Part shown: positions 26,018-36,373 of the stretch, piece by piece
Position numbering within the stretch: the stretch's first letter is position 1
Layout: every line of letters begins with the position of its first letter
Assembly: GCA_023436825.1 (NCBI GenBank)
Contig: JAEZHS010000564.1
Span: 1 to 44,026 of the forward strand
Length of the DNA: 44,026 nt
DNA from: Pseudomonadota bacterium
Lineage (GTDB): Bacteria > Pseudomonadota > Alphaproteobacteria > Reyranellales > Reyranellaceae
Direction: 5' to 3'
Notes under the pieces: generated by a model
Database searches by the model: none
What the model was told of the DNA's origin: nothing
What the model saw: the letters and a program-made list of their open reading frames with translations, nothing else
Translations under genes and position numbers: made by a program

Positions 26018-26917
26018 ATGGATCCCTACCGGTTCAGCTACTCCCCCGTCGTCGAGCGACCGAAGCTCTCCTGGCCCAACGGCGCGCGCGTCGCCGTGTG
26101 GGTCTGCCCCAACATCGAGCACTACGAGTACATCCCCGCCGAGGTGCGGGTGCGCAATCCCTGGCCGCGCATGCCGCACCCCGACGTGCTGGGCTATGGC
26201 GGCCGCGACTACGGCAATCGCGTCGGCCTGTGGCGCATGTTCGAGGTTCTCGACAAGCATGATGTGCGCTGCACGGTGTCGCTGTCGATGTCGGTGATCG
26301 AGATGTATCCCGAGATCCTGGAAGCCATGGAGGCGCGGCGCTGGGAGTACATGAGCCACGGCTACTTCAACACGCGCTACCACTGGGGCTACAGCGAGCA
26401 AGAGGAGCGCGAGGTCATCGAGCACAGCAAGGCCACGCACCTCAGGCTGACCGGCCGCAAGCTGCGCGGCTGGTTCTCGCCCGCCATCTCCAACACGCTC
26501 AGCACTCCGGATCTCGTGAAGGAAGCGGGCCTGGACTACATCTGCGACTTCTATCACGACGACCAGCCGACGCCGCTCGCCACCAGGCACGGCACGCTGA
26601 TGCATGTGCCCTACACCATGGATCTCAACGACGCTCTGATCTACCGCCAGCCGGTCGAGGCCGAGGAATTCGCCCAGATGATCGTCGACCATTTCGACAC
26701 GGTCTACCGCGAAGGCAGCGAGAACGGCCGCGTCATGTGTATCGCGCTGCACCCCTACATGATGGGCGCGCCGCACCGGCTGAAACATCTCGACCGGGCG
26801 CTGGGCTATATCCGCAAGCACAAGGACGCCTGGGTCTGCACCGCCGAGGAGATTCTCGACTGGTATGTCGCCAACGGGCTGAAGACCTTCCAGCAGCATC
26901 TCGGGAAGGAGGCGTGA
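26018..26917 (+). CDS. Polysaccharide-deacetylase-superfamily protein, PuuE/allantoinase-like (1)
   Basis: About 299 residues with the NodB-type barrel of the PuuE-like branch: LSWPNGARVAVWVCPNIEHY, RDYGNRVGLWRMFEVLDKHD, YMSHGYFNTRYHWG, and a terminal ALHPYMMGAPHR. PuuE enzymes hydrolyse allantoin without the classical amidohydrolase metal site. Close placement opposite xdhAB fits purine or ureide breakdown. ATG 26018 is preferred for its AAGAG upstream; an ATG at 25982 is also in frame. A tandem paralogue follows 1 bp after the stop. Confidence 0.8.
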   Translation: MDPYRFSYSPVVERPKLSWPNGARVAVWVCPNIEHYEYIPAEVRVRNPWPRMPHPDVLGYGGRDYGNRVGLWRMFEVLDKHDVRCTVSLSMSVIEMYPEILEAMEARRWEYMSHGYFNTRYHWGYSEQEEREVIEHSKATHLRLTGRKLRGWFSPAISNTLSTPDLVKEAGLDYICDFYHDDQPTPLATRHGTLMHVPYTMDLNDALIYRQPVEAEEFAQMIVDHFDTVYREGSENGRVMCIALHPYMMGAPHRLKHLDRALGYIRKHKDAWVCTAEEILDWYVANGLKTFQQHLGKEA

Positions 26918-26918
26918 C

Positions 26919-27839
26919 ATGACCGCGTCCGTTCCCAAGAATCCGCCGCCGCTCAAGCCCGGGATGGACAATCCCTGGTACGACTACGTCCCCTTCCCCC
27001 TGCGCCCCAGGCTCGCCTGGCCGCGCAATGCGCGCGTCGGCTGGTTCGTGTTGCTGCATCTCGAATACTGGGAGCTGATCCCCGACGAGAGCAGCTATCG
27101 CGATCCGCGCCATGTCGGTGAGTTCGGCAGCTTCGTGCCCGACTATCGGACCTGGACGCAGCGCGAGTACGGCAACCGGGCCGGCATCTTCCGCGTGCTC
27201 GACGTGCTCGACCGCTATCAGGTGCGTGCCGGCGTGGCGGTGAATGCGCTGGCGGCCGAGCGCTATCCCTATCTCATCGAGCAGTTCAAGAAGCGCAGGT
27301 ACGAGTTCATCGCGCACGGCCATTCGGCCAACCGCATGATCACCTCGAAGATGAGCGAGGCCGAGGAAAAGGCCGAGATCGCCGAAGCGATCGGCGCGAT
27401 CGAGAAGGCTGCCGGCGTGCGGCCCAAGGGCTGGCTGGGCCAGGACTACGGCGAAAGCCAGCGCACGCCCAAGCTCCTGGCCGATGCCGGGTTGGACTAT
27501 GTGCTGGACTGGCCGAACGACGACCAGCCCTACCCGATGAAGGTCGGCAAGCCGTTCGTCTCCCTGCCCAATCAGCCGGAATGGGACGACGTGCAGCAGC
27601 TCGTGCTGCGGCGCATTCCCACGCCGCGCTATCCGGACATGGTCGGCGAGGCGTTCGAGTTGCTGCACCAGGAAGGTGGCCAGGTGTTCAATCTCTCGGT
27701 CCATCCCTGGCTGATGGGCGTGCCGCATCGCATCAAGTATCTCGACGAGGCGCTGCGCCGCATCGAGCGCTTCGGCAACGTCTGGCAGGCGACGCCGGGC
27801 GAGATCGCGAAGCACTACATGGACACGATGATGGGATGA
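26919..27839 (+). CDS. Polysaccharide-deacetylase-superfamily protein, PuuE/allantoinase-like (2)
   Basis: A 306-residue paralogue of the upstream gene, preceded by a strong AAGGAGG. Shared landmarks are LAWPRNARVGWFVLLHLEYW, REYGNRAGIFRVLDVLDRYQ, FIAHGHSANRM and NLSVHPWLMGVPHRIKYLDE. The metal/active-site neighbourhood differs from the first copy (IAHGHS versus MSHGYF), so the pair may act on different compounds or form a heteromer. Its exact reaction is not evident. Confidence 0.8.
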   Translation: MTASVPKNPPPLKPGMDNPWYDYVPFPLRPRLAWPRNARVGWFVLLHLEYWELIPDESSYRDPRHVGEFGSFVPDYRTWTQREYGNRAGIFRVLDVLDRYQVRAGVAVNALAAERYPYLIEQFKKRRYEFIAHGHSANRMITSKMSEAEEKAEIAEAIGAIEKAAGVRPKGWLGQDYGESQRTPKLLADAGLDYVLDWPNDDQPYPMKVGKPFVSLPNQPEWDDVQQLVLRRIPTPRYPDMVGEAFELLHQEGGQVFNLSVHPWLMGVPHRIKYLDEALRRIERFGNVWQATPGEIAKHYMDTMMG

Positions 27840-27843
27840 GTTC

Positions 27844-27875
27844 CCCTCATGCTCCTCTTCCCCAAAGGGGAGAGG
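27844..27875. repeat. REP-like palindromic element, copy 2
   Basis: CCCTCATGCT followed by the hairpin CCTCTTCCCC-AAA-GGGGAGAGG, with one bulged T. It shares lead-in and stem with the element at 9177-9209. It sits between convergent stops and could serve both as terminators. Confidence 0.55.
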
Positions 27876-27890
27876 AACTTGAGAGGACGG

Positions 27891-28733
27891 TCACTCCGCC
27901 GCCTTCGTGAAGCCCTGGTCCTGGCGGAGGCGGAAGAGGCGGACGGCTTCGGCATGGGCGGCCTGCGCGTCGGGCGACATCGGGGTGCCGAGACGCGTCT
28001 CCTTCAGGAAGTGGCCATAACGGTCCTCGCCGCGCACCAGGAGCGCCGAGGGCTTCACCGGGCCGAGCGGGCGCACGCGCGTCGGGATGAAGCTGATGCC
28101 CAGCCCCATGCGGCGGTCGTCGTTGTCGTTGCCCGGCGAGCAATGGACCAGCGCGGTGTGGTGCAACGAGAGCTCGCCGGCCTTGAGCGGCATCGACACG
28201 CCCGTCTCGCCGTCGAAACGATCGCTGATGCCCTGGCCGCGCTTGATCATGTTGTGGGCGTCGGGTTGGTCGTCGTGCTCGATCATGGGCAGGGTATGGG
28301 TGCCCGGGATCACGCGCATGCAGCCCGCCAGCTCCGACGCCTCCGACAGCGCCACCCACGCCGTCACATGCTCCAATGGATCGAGGAAGAAGTAGGCGCC
28401 GTCCTGGTGCCACCGCACATAGGCCGGCGTATGCGGCTCCTTGATCCACATCGTCGAGTGGTAGACCAGGATGTCGGGCCCGATCACGTCCTCGACAGCG
28501 TCGAGCACCCTGGGATGGTGCACCAGCGTGTCCGCCCAGCGATAGAGCAGGTAGGATTTGCTCTTCTCCGGATACTCGAGCGGATGGCCCTGCTGCCTTT
28601 CCCAGTATTCGAGGTCGGCGCGCAGCTCGCGTACTTCCTCTGGCGAGAGCACCGGCACAGGAAATGCAAAGCCTTCGTTTCGGTATTGTTCGACTTGGGT
28701 AGACGACAGGATCTTGGGTGCGCTTTGGGGCAT
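27891..28733 (-). CDS. Phytanoyl-CoA dioxygenase (PhyH) family protein
   Basis: A 280-residue 2-oxoglutarate/Fe(II) oxygenase. The metal triad reads as His109 and Asp111 (RWHQDGAYFFLD) and His197 (LVHCSPGND), with a basic residue around 207 (NDDRRMGLGISF) for 2-oxoglutarate. PhyH enzymes hydroxylate acyl-CoAs or other small acids. It is divergent from the ABC importer 82 bp away, so it may act on the imported compound. Substrate unknown. Confidence 0.88.
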   Translation of the reverse strand: MPQSAPKILSSTQVEQYRNEGFAFPVPVLSPEEVRELRADLEYWERQQGHPLEYPEKSKSYLLYRWADTLVHHPRVLDAVEDVIGPDILVYHSTMWIKEPHTPAYVRWHQDGAYFFLDPLEHVTAWVALSEASELAGCMRVIPGTHTLPMIEHDDQPDAHNMIKRGQGISDRFDGETGVSMPLKAGELSLHHTALVHCSPGNDNDDRRMGLGISFIPTRVRPLGPVKPSALLVRGEDRYGHFLKETRLGTPMSPDAQAAHAEAVRLFRLRQDQGFTKAAE

Positions 28734-28815
28734 CGCAGTTCCGCGGTTGGCGGTTGTCGATCGATGGTCACTATCGTAGCGTCGCGCGCTCGGGGACTGA
28801 AGAGAGGGGCTTCAC

Positions 28816-30039
28816 ATGAAAAAACAGGTCACCATATCCGTTTCGCGCCGCGGCTTCGTCGCTGGCACCACCGCGCTTGCCGGCAGCTTGGCCGCGCCGG
28901 CCGTGCTGCGCGCCCAGCCCGCCGCCATCAAGGTCGGCCTCATCCATCCGGTGACAGGCTTCGTCGCCTACAACGGCCAGCAGGGCCGGCTGGGCGGCAC
29001 GATGGCGATCGAGGACATCAACAAGGCGGGCGGCATCAAGTCGATGGGCGGCGCCAAGCTCGAGGCGCTGCTGGGCGACAGCCAGTCCAAGGTCGAGGTC
29101 GGCGTCGCCGAAGTCGAGAAGATGAACGAGCAGGGCGTGGCGGCCTACATCGGCTGCTTCCAGAGCCCGGTCACCATCGCCGCCACCCAGGCGGCCGCCA
29201 AGTACAATACGCCCTTCCTGGTCGACGTCGCGGCATCCGACGTGATCGTCAATCGCGGGCTCAAGAACACCTTTCGCCTGATGCCGGGCTTCGGCGTCTG
29301 CGTCGATGACGGCATCGCCAACCTCGGCAACATCAACAAGGCCGCGGGCAGCCCCGCCAAGACGGCGGTGATCGTCCACGAATCGGGCGAATTCGGGACC
29401 GGCACGGCGAAGCTGCTGGCGAGCAAGCTGCCCTCGATCGGCATCGAGGCCAAGGAAGTGATCGCGCACGACAACCCGACGCGCAACTTCGACAACATCG
29501 CGCTGCGCATCCGCTCCATCGCGCCCGACATCGTCATGATGTCGAACTACCAGAACGAATACATGCTGCTGGCGCGCACGCTCTTCCAGCAGAAGGTGAA
29601 CGTCGCGGGCTTCTATTCGATCCTGGGCGGCGGCTTCAATTACAAGTTCGTCAAGGAGATGCCCGACATCTCGCAGTACATGATGGACGTGAACCACTGG
29701 TTCAATCCCAAGAGCGAGAAGGCGCAGGCGCTGAAGAAGCGCGTCGAGGCCGGTGGCGCGCTGTTCACCTTCGAGGTCTATCTCGGCTACTCGACCGCCA
29801 TGCTGCTGGCCGATTCGCTGGAGCGCGCCGGCTCGGCCGACAAGGTCAAGCTCACCGATGCCATCGCCAGCTCGACCTTCAAGGCGGAGCTGATGCCCTA
29901 CGGCCCGACCAAGTTCGTCAACGGCCAGAACCAGGGCGCCAAGCCGGCGGTCATGCAGTCGCTCAAGGGCGACATCGAGGTGATCGCGCCCGAAGAGTTC
30001 GCCTCGGCCAAGGCGGTGTTCCCCAAGCCGAAGTTCTGA
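28816..30039 (+). CDS. Branched-chain-amino-acid-type ABC substrate-binding protein
   Basis: A 407-residue periplasmic binding protein (LivJ/K fold) with a twin-arginine signal (SRRGFVAGTTALAGSLAAPA). The mature part begins IKVGLIHPVTGFVAYNGQQG, and the ligand-lobe YIGCFQSPVTIAATQAAAKY is typical. Members of this family bind amino acids, amides, urea or aromatic acids. It heads a five-gene importer; the short distance to PhyH suggests shared control. Confidence 0.92.
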   Translation: MKKQVTISVSRRGFVAGTTALAGSLAAPAVLRAQPAAIKVGLIHPVTGFVAYNGQQGRLGGTMAIEDINKAGGIKSMGGAKLEALLGDSQSKVEVGVAEVEKMNEQGVAAYIGCFQSPVTIAATQAAAKYNTPFLVDVAASDVIVNRGLKNTFRLMPGFGVCVDDGIANLGNINKAAGSPAKTAVIVHESGEFGTGTAKLLASKLPSIGIEAKEVIAHDNPTRNFDNIALRIRSIAPDIVMMSNYQNEYMLLARTLFQQKVNVAGFYSILGGGFNYKFVKEMPDISQYMMDVNHWFNPKSEKAQALKKRVEAGGALFTFEVYLGYSTAMLLADSLERAGSADKVKLTDAIASSTFKAELMPYGPTKFVNGQNQGAKPAVMQSLKGDIEVIAPEEFASAKAVFPKPKF

Positions 30040-30067
30040 CGAAGCCCTCAAGGGATAGACAAGGGGC

Positions 30068-30940
30068 GTGCTCGACCCTCAGATCATCGTCGCCGGCGTC
30101 CTCAACGGCCTGCTCGCCGGCGGGATCTACGTGCTGGTCGCCGTCGGTCTGACGCTGATCTACGGCGTCCTGCACATCATCAACTTCGCCCATGGCAGCC
30201 TGCTGATGCTGGCCATGTACGCCGTGTTCTGGCTGTGGCGCCTGATCGGCATCGACCCCTACGTCGCCCTGCCGATCGTGATCGCCGGCGCCTTCGCTTT
30301 CGGCTTCGTGCTCTACCGGCTGGTGATCGGACGCTTCAGCCACGGCCGAGACGAGAACATCCTGTTGATCACGCTGGGCTTGTCGATCGTGTTCGACAAC
30401 GCCGCCCTGCTGTTCTTCGGCGGTGACACCCAGACGATCGACGTGCCCTATGCCGGCTCGTTCATCCAGCTGGGCGCGGCCTTCCTGCCGCTGCCCAAGC
30501 TGATCTCCTTCGGCGCCTCGCTGCTGCTCTGCGCCATCCTCGGCCTCTACATGGCCAAGAGCGACACCGGCAAGGCGATCCGCGCCGTCGCCAAGGAGCG
30601 CCAGGGCGCGCGCCTGGTCGGCATCGACGTCGACAACATCTTCGCCGTCTCTTACGGCATCGGCATCGCCTGCCTGGGGGCCGCGGCGTGCCTGCTGATG
30701 CCGACCTATTACGTCACGCCCACCTCCGGCCACGCCTTCGTGCTGGTCGCCTTCACCATCGTGGTACTGGGCGGCATGGGCAGCTTCATCGGTGCGGCGG
30801 TCGGCGGCTTCATCATCGGCATCACCGAAGCGCTGGGCGGTCTCTTCCTCGGCGAACAGCTCGGCCAGATCGGCATCTCGCTGATCTTCATCCTGATCCT
30901 GCTTTTGAAGCCGACCGGCCTGTTCGGGAGCAAGGTGTGA
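30068..30940 (+). CDS. Branched-chain-type ABC permease (LivH-like)
   Basis: A 290-residue permease with about eight helices and the LivH landmarks NGLLAGGIYVLVAVGLTLIY, VLHIINFAHGSL and RAVAKERQGARLVGI. It starts at a GTG with AAGGGG upstream and overlaps the next permease by GTGA. Confidence 0.93.
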   Translation: MLDPQIIVAGVLNGLLAGGIYVLVAVGLTLIYGVLHIINFAHGSLLMLAMYAVFWLWRLIGIDPYVALPIVIAGAFAFGFVLYRLVIGRFSHGRDENILLITLGLSIVFDNAALLFFGGDTQTIDVPYAGSFIQLGAAFLPLPKLISFGASLLLCAILGLYMAKSDTGKAIRAVAKERQGARLVGIDVDNIFAVSYGIGIACLGAAACLLMPTYYVTPTSGHAFVLVAFTIVVLGGMGSFIGAAVGGFIIGITEALGGLFLGEQLGQIGISLIFILILLLKPTGLFGSKV

Positions 30941-31899
30941 ACCGGCAAACCCTGCTGCTCGCCATCGGCCTCGCCGCGGCGGTGATCTTTCCGCTGCTGG
31001 CGCCGAACTATCTCGTCAACATCGCCATGATGGTGTTCTTCGTGGCCTTCATCGGCCAGTCGTGGAACATCGCCGGCGGCTTCGCCGGCCAGACCTCGTT
31101 CGGTCACGTCGTTTTCTTCGGCACCGGCGCCTATACCTCGACCATCCTGCAGGTGACCTACGGCTGGAACCCCTGGCTCGCCTGGCCGGCCGCCATGCTG
31201 GCCGGCGGCATCGTCGGCTGGATCATCGCCTTCCTGTCCTTCCGCGCCGGACTGCGCGGCTCCTACTTCGCGCTGATCACGCTCGCTTTCGCAGAGGTCT
31301 TCCGCATCCTCGCCAATTCGGTGCCGTTCACCCGCGGCGGCCTCGGCATGCTGATCAAGGCCGACCAGCGGCCGATCAACTTCCAGTTCAAGGATCCGAT
31401 CTGGATCTACTACATCGCGCTGGCGCTCTGCATCGTGTCGCTGCTGATCGCCTGGCGGTTGACGCGCAACCGCTTCGGCGCCCGTCTGGTCGCTATCCGC
31501 GAGAACGAGGACGCGGCGCGCGCCCTGGGTATCGACGTATTCGCCGAGAAGGTGAAGGTCCTGACCCTGTCGGGCGCGATGTGCGCCGCCGGCGGCACCC
31601 TCTATGTCCAGAAGTACCTCTACATCGATCCCTCGATCGCCTTCGGCGTCGACAAGTCGGTCGAGATGCTGCTGGTCAGCATGGTGGGAGGCGCCGGCAC
31701 CATCTTCGGACCGCTGATCGGCTCGGTGGCGCTCACCGCCATCAACGAGGTGACGCGCTGGCTGGCCAGCGTCGTGCCGGCGCTGAAGAACGTGCAGCCG
31801 CTCAGCCTCGTCGTCTACGGCATCATGCTGGTCCTGATCGTGGCGCGCCTGCCGGACGGGCTGATGGGCCTGTTCCGAAGGAAGCCGCGCCATGCTTGA
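30937..31899 (+). CDS. Branched-chain-type ABC permease (LivM-like)
   Basis: A 320-residue second permease with the conserved SWNIAGGFAGQTSFGHVVFF and IRENEDAARALGIDVF. The GTG start at 30937 overlaps the preceding stop. Its own end overlaps the first ATPase gene by 8 bp. Confidence 0.93.
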   Translation: MNRQTLLLAIGLAAAVIFPLLAPNYLVNIAMMVFFVAFIGQSWNIAGGFAGQTSFGHVVFFGTGAYTSTILQVTYGWNPWLAWPAAMLAGGIVGWIIAFLSFRAGLRGSYFALITLAFAEVFRILANSVPFTRGGLGMLIKADQRPINFQFKDPIWIYYIALALCIVSLLIAWRLTRNRFGARLVAIRENEDAARALGIDVFAEKVKVLTLSGAMCAAGGTLYVQKYLYIDPSIAFGVDKSVEMLLVSMVGGAGTIFGPLIGSVALTAINEVTRWLASVVPALKNVQPLSLVVYGIMLVLIVARLPDGLMGLFRRKPRHA

Positions 31900-32612
31900 G
31901 GTGCGCGAGCTTTCCAAATCGTTCGGCGGCCTGAAGGCGGTCGACCAAGCCTCGCTCGACGTGCGCCAGGGAGAAATCGTCGGCCTGATCGGTCCCAACG
32001 GGGCGGGCAAGACGACCCTGTTCGCAGCCATCGCCGGCTTCCATGCACCCGACGCCGGTCGCGTCGCCTTGAATGGCCAGGACATCACCGGCCTGCCGCC
32101 GCATCGTATCTGTGCCGCCGGGATGGTGCGCACTTTCCAGATCACCCAGCCCTTCGCCAAGATCAGCGTGCGCGAGAACATCATGGTGGGCGCCTACCTG
32201 CACACTGCAGACCGCAAGGTGGCCGAGCGCGAGGCCGAGGCGGTAGCGAGCATGGTCGGCATGGCGGGCCAACTGGACCAGAAGGGCGCCGATCTCACCG
32301 TCGCCGGCCGCAAGCGGCTCGAGCTCGCCCGCGCGCTCGCGACCGGTCCGCGCCTGCTGCTGCTCGACGAGGTGATGGCCGGTCTCAATCCGACCGAGAT
32401 CGTCGAGATCGTCGAGGTGATCCGCAAAATCCGCAATTCGGGCATCACCATCCTGCTGATCGAGCACGTCATGCAGGCCGTGACCTCGCTCGCCGACCGC
32501 GTCTACGTTCTGAACCAGGGCCGCATGATCGCCGAGGGCACGCCCGCCGCCATAGCCGAGGACCGCCAAGTCGTCGAAGCCTATCTCGGGCATGGCGCGG
32601 CCAAGGTGCTGC

Positions 32613-32620
<8 letters not shown>
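31892..32620 (+). CDS. Branched-chain-type ABC ATPase 1 (LivG-like)
   Basis: A 242-residue ATPase with Walker A GPNGAGKTT, Q-loop FQITQPFAK, Walker B LLLLDEVMAGLNP and switch LLIEHVM. The signature is the divergent LTVAGRKRLELARAL rather than LSGGQ, as seen in some LivG relatives. Its stop overlaps the second ATPase by 8 bp. Confidence 0.93.
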
Positions 32621-33314
<694 letters not shown>

Positions 33315-33351
33315 ACTAAAGACCAGGACGCGCGGTTCAGGCGGGTGTCGC

Positions 33352-34326
33352 CTAGGCAGGACCGGCAGATGACGCGACGGCGGCGGGGCCGAACCGCGGC
33401 GGTTGCGTCAGGCGCAGCTTCAGGCCCCACGGGAAGCCGGTCGCGAAATGGTAAAGCCCGGCCGCCGCGGAGCCGATGCCCATGCGGTTGCCCGCGAGGT
33501 ACCAACCCGTGCGCAGCAGGTGCGTCATGGAAAAGGTGTCCAGGCGCAGCGCGTAGGCCGTGAAAACGGCCGCCTGCACGCGCATGGCCACCTTCATGTG
33601 GTGCACGAATTGCGCCCGTTCCATCCAGTTGTCGTGCTCGACCACCGGCCGCGGCGCATAGACCAGCCGACAGCGGTTGAACAGCAGGCGATAGGAGAAC
33701 TCCGTGTCCTCGCCGGTGCCGATGCGGGAACCCGGACCGAGCATTTCGTTGAACAGCCCGACCCGCTGGAAGGTTTCCTTGCGGAACGACATGTTGTTGC
33801 CGCCGCCCAACACGAGATGCGGCGCGGCGGGTCGATCGACGACGCGGCGCGTCGGCGACTGGATGAGCGCCGGGCAGATCATGCCGTCGGCTTCGCTGAC
33901 GCAATCCCAGGTCGCCGCTCCGGTCGTGCCGTAAGGCACCACCCGGCCATACACGCCCAGCGCCTGCGGATCGGCGGCGAACTCGGCGGCGATGGACTGC
34001 AGCCAATCGCGGGCGCAGACGCAGTCGTCGTCGGTGAAGACCACGATGTCTGCGGCCGCCTCGCGGATGGCGATGTTGCGCGAGATCGCCACTCCCACCG
34101 TGTCGGTGGCGATGTAGCGCACGCGTTCGTCGGCGATGGCGGCCATCGCGTCACGGGTGGCGTTATCGGTGCTCTGGTCGACGACGATCAGCTCGAAGTC
34201 GGTGTAGGAATTGGCCAGCACGCTGACGACGGCCCGCTCTACCTTGCGGGCGCGGTTGCGCGTGCAGACCAGCACGGACAATGAAGGTTTTCCCGATCTC
34301 ACGGCGATAAAATGCCCGCCTTGCAT
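33352..34326 (-). CDS. Family 2 glycosyltransferase
   Basis: A 324-residue GT-A glycosyltransferase with the opening SLSVLVCTRNRARKVERAVV, the nucleotide-sugar metal motif VVFTDDDCVCARDW, and the acceptor/base region GTGEDTEFSYRLLF. The C-terminal ~70 residues are amphipathic. It probably adds a sugar to a surface glycan at the inner membrane. It is divergent from the flippase across a 406-bp spacer. Confidence 0.85.
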   Translation of the reverse strand: MQGGHFIAVRSGKPSLSVLVCTRNRARKVERAVVSVLANSYTDFELIVVDQSTDNATRDAMAAIADERVRYIATDTVGVAISRNIAIREAAADIVVFTDDDCVCARDWLQSIAAEFAADPQALGVYGRVVPYGTTGAATWDCVSEADGMICPALIQSPTRRVVDRPAAPHLVLGGGNNMSFRKETFQRVGLFNEMLGPGSRIGTGEDTEFSYRLLFNRCRLVYAPRPVVEHDNWMERAQFVHHMKVAMRVQAAVFTAYALRLDTFSMTHLLRTGWYLAGNRMGIGSAAAGLYHFATGFPWGLKLRLTQPPRFGPAAVASSAGPA

Positions 34327-34732
34327 GGACGCGGCTCGTGTTCATCCGGTGGTCCAACCGTCACCGCGTGACCGCGCCGGATATGCGTCCGCCGCCATGC
34401 GAATGGCCTGCCTCTTCTGACTGTCTCGTTCAATCGTCACGGCCACGCCACAACTTAGTCACGTTCACCTCGGCAGACGCCGTGTTACGAGCAAACTGGG
34501 ACGTGTGGACTTTCAGCTCGACTCGAAGGACTCCAGCGCTCGCCGCTGACGTGGCGGAGCGTCGACCGGTGAAGCGTGCCTGCAGAGGGCGGCCGGCGGG
34601 TGCTGCTTCCGGCAACGCTGCCGCTTCACCGGCCGTGCTGCCCACCCATCCGTCTGTTCGCTGTTGCAGGGAGCCGACGTGGCGATACCGCTACATTATT
34701 GGCCCATGGCCCGTGCCTGAGAAGGAAGTGCC
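34327..34732. other. 406-bp intergenic stretch between glycosyltransferase and flippase
   Basis: I see no convincing gene, RNA or strong hairpin here. It must hold the divergent promoters. A GAAGGAAG ribosome site at its right edge serves the flippase. Base composition is slightly less GC-rich than the genes around it. Confidence 0.5.
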
Positions 34733-36205
34733 ATGAGCAATCCGGCTCCGGCGATTTCGCCGTCTGACGAAAGGCCGAGCGTCTCGCGGCGGCGCATTGC
34801 GGTGAACTTCCTGGCACTGGCGGCCACCAACGTATTCGGGCTGGTGGTCACCATCCTGATCAGCGTCTATGTCCGTCGCGCCATGGGTCCGGAGGCGATT
34901 GGTCAGGTGAGCTGGGCCATGGCGGCCGTGGCCTATGTCTCGGTGTTGGTGAGTCCCGGCCTCCTTTTTGTCGGCCAGCGCCGGCTCGCCCAATCACCGG
35001 AGACGAGTCAGTCGGTGATCGCCCTCCTGCTCACGCTGCAGACCCTGCTGGCCTGCGTGGCCTACGCTTTCGTCCTGATCGCAGCATCGCTCGAACCGCG
35101 TGGGCCCGTCGTCAGCATCCTGCTTGTCATCCAGGGGGCGACGCTGTTCGCCACGGCCTGGAACACGGGCTGGGCCCTGCAGGCTCATGAACGCATGGTG
35201 GTGCCCAGCCTGGCCGGGCTCGCCATCAACTTCCTCCAGCTGCCCGCCCTGATGCTGCTGGTGCATGGCCCAGGCGATCTCACGCTCTACGCCGTTCTTG
35301 TCGTAGCTTTTGCCTTCGGCTCTGTCGTGTTCAACTTTGCCTATCTGGCGCATCGCGGCATCTTGCGGCCGCTGCGGCTGCGCCCGACGCTCGCCGGCGT
35401 GCGCGGCACGCTCAGCGAGGCCTGGCCGTTGGCTCTCACCCAGGCAGCGCTGCTCGTGATCGCCAACAGCGGCATCCTGCTCCTGGGTTTCACCGACGGC
35501 GACGATGCGGTCGGCCAGTTCGCCTCGGCCTATCGACTGATGCTGGTGGCCAACGTCGTCACCGCGGCACTGTGGAATGCCTACTTTCCGGCATTCGTTC
35601 GCACCGAGAGCACCCCCGAGCAGGCCGTGCGCCTGTCGCGCGAGTATCTCGGCCTGCTCGCCTGGATGGGCCTGCCGATGGCAGCTCTCGGGTGGGTGTT
35701 CGGTCGCCACGTGGTCGAGATGCTCTACGGCCCGGCCTTCGCGCCAGCCGGCCAGTATTTCGAATGGCTCTGTCTCGCGATCGGCCTCAACTTCCTGAAT
35801 TATGGCGTGGTCTCGGCCCTGGTACCGTGGGGCCGAGGCGACCTGCAGCTGAGGATGACCGCCGCCACCGCCGTGCTCAATCTCGCGGTGACCGCCATAG
35901 CGGTGCCGCTCTACGGGGCGTGGGGAGCGGTGGCCGCCGTCTTCGCGTCGGAACTGCTCGGGCTGGCGCTCGGCATCGCGACACGTCGCGGCCTTGGCCT
36001 GTACTGGCATCCCATCCTGCCCGCTGTCCTGCCGCCGCTTCTGTCCTCGGCTGCAGCACTTGCCATCATCGCCGCACTGCCGCGCCGATTGGACCATCTA
36101 TGGTGGCTGGAACTGGGCGGGGGCGCGCTCATCGTGGGCCTGTGCATGCTGGTGATTGAACGTCACAGGCTGCGTTACGCCTGGCGCGCCTTCCGCTCGC
36201 GGTAG
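34733..36205 (+). CDS. Polysaccharide flippase (Wzx/MATE-like)
   Basis: A 490-residue integral membrane protein with 12-14 predicted helices, starting RRRIAVNFLALAATNVFGLV. The repeated GPEAIGQVSW and GDDAVGQFASAYRL segments are typical of the polysaccharide-synthase/oligosaccharide-flippase superfamily. It would move lipid-linked glycan units across the inner membrane. No polymerase gene is nearby. Confidence 0.87.
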   Translation: MSNPAPAISPSDERPSVSRRRIAVNFLALAATNVFGLVVTILISVYVRRAMGPEAIGQVSWAMAAVAYVSVLVSPGLLFVGQRRLAQSPETSQSVIALLLTLQTLLACVAYAFVLIAASLEPRGPVVSILLVIQGATLFATAWNTGWALQAHERMVVPSLAGLAINFLQLPALMLLVHGPGDLTLYAVLVVAFAFGSVVFNFAYLAHRGILRPLRLRPTLAGVRGTLSEAWPLALTQAALLVIANSGILLLGFTDGDDAVGQFASAYRLMLVANVVTAALWNAYFPAFVRTESTPEQAVRLSREYLGLLAWMGLPMAALGWVFGRHVVEMLYGPAFAPAGQYFEWLCLAIGLNFLNYGVVSALVPWGRGDLQLRMTAATAVLNLAVTAIAVPLYGAWGAVAAVFASELLGLALGIATRRGLGLYWHPILPAVLPPLLSSAAALAIIAALPRRLDHLWWLELGGGALIVGLCMLVIERHRLRYAWRAFRSR

Positions 36206-36373
36206 CCACACCTCATGCCATCGACCGGCCGACGCAACCGGCCATGCGTTGTGACCAAGCTGGGGCACATTGCGACTGTGGTTCGGTCCATCACGTCAGA
36301 TATGCGAAGATGACGCCATCCACCGTACGGCGCTTGTCGCGCCATAGCGGTACACAGTGACTATCCGCTACCG

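Noticed and set aside
28734..28815. Riboswitch in the importer leader
   Set aside because: The 82-bp divergent spacer is too short and shows no conserved riboswitch core.
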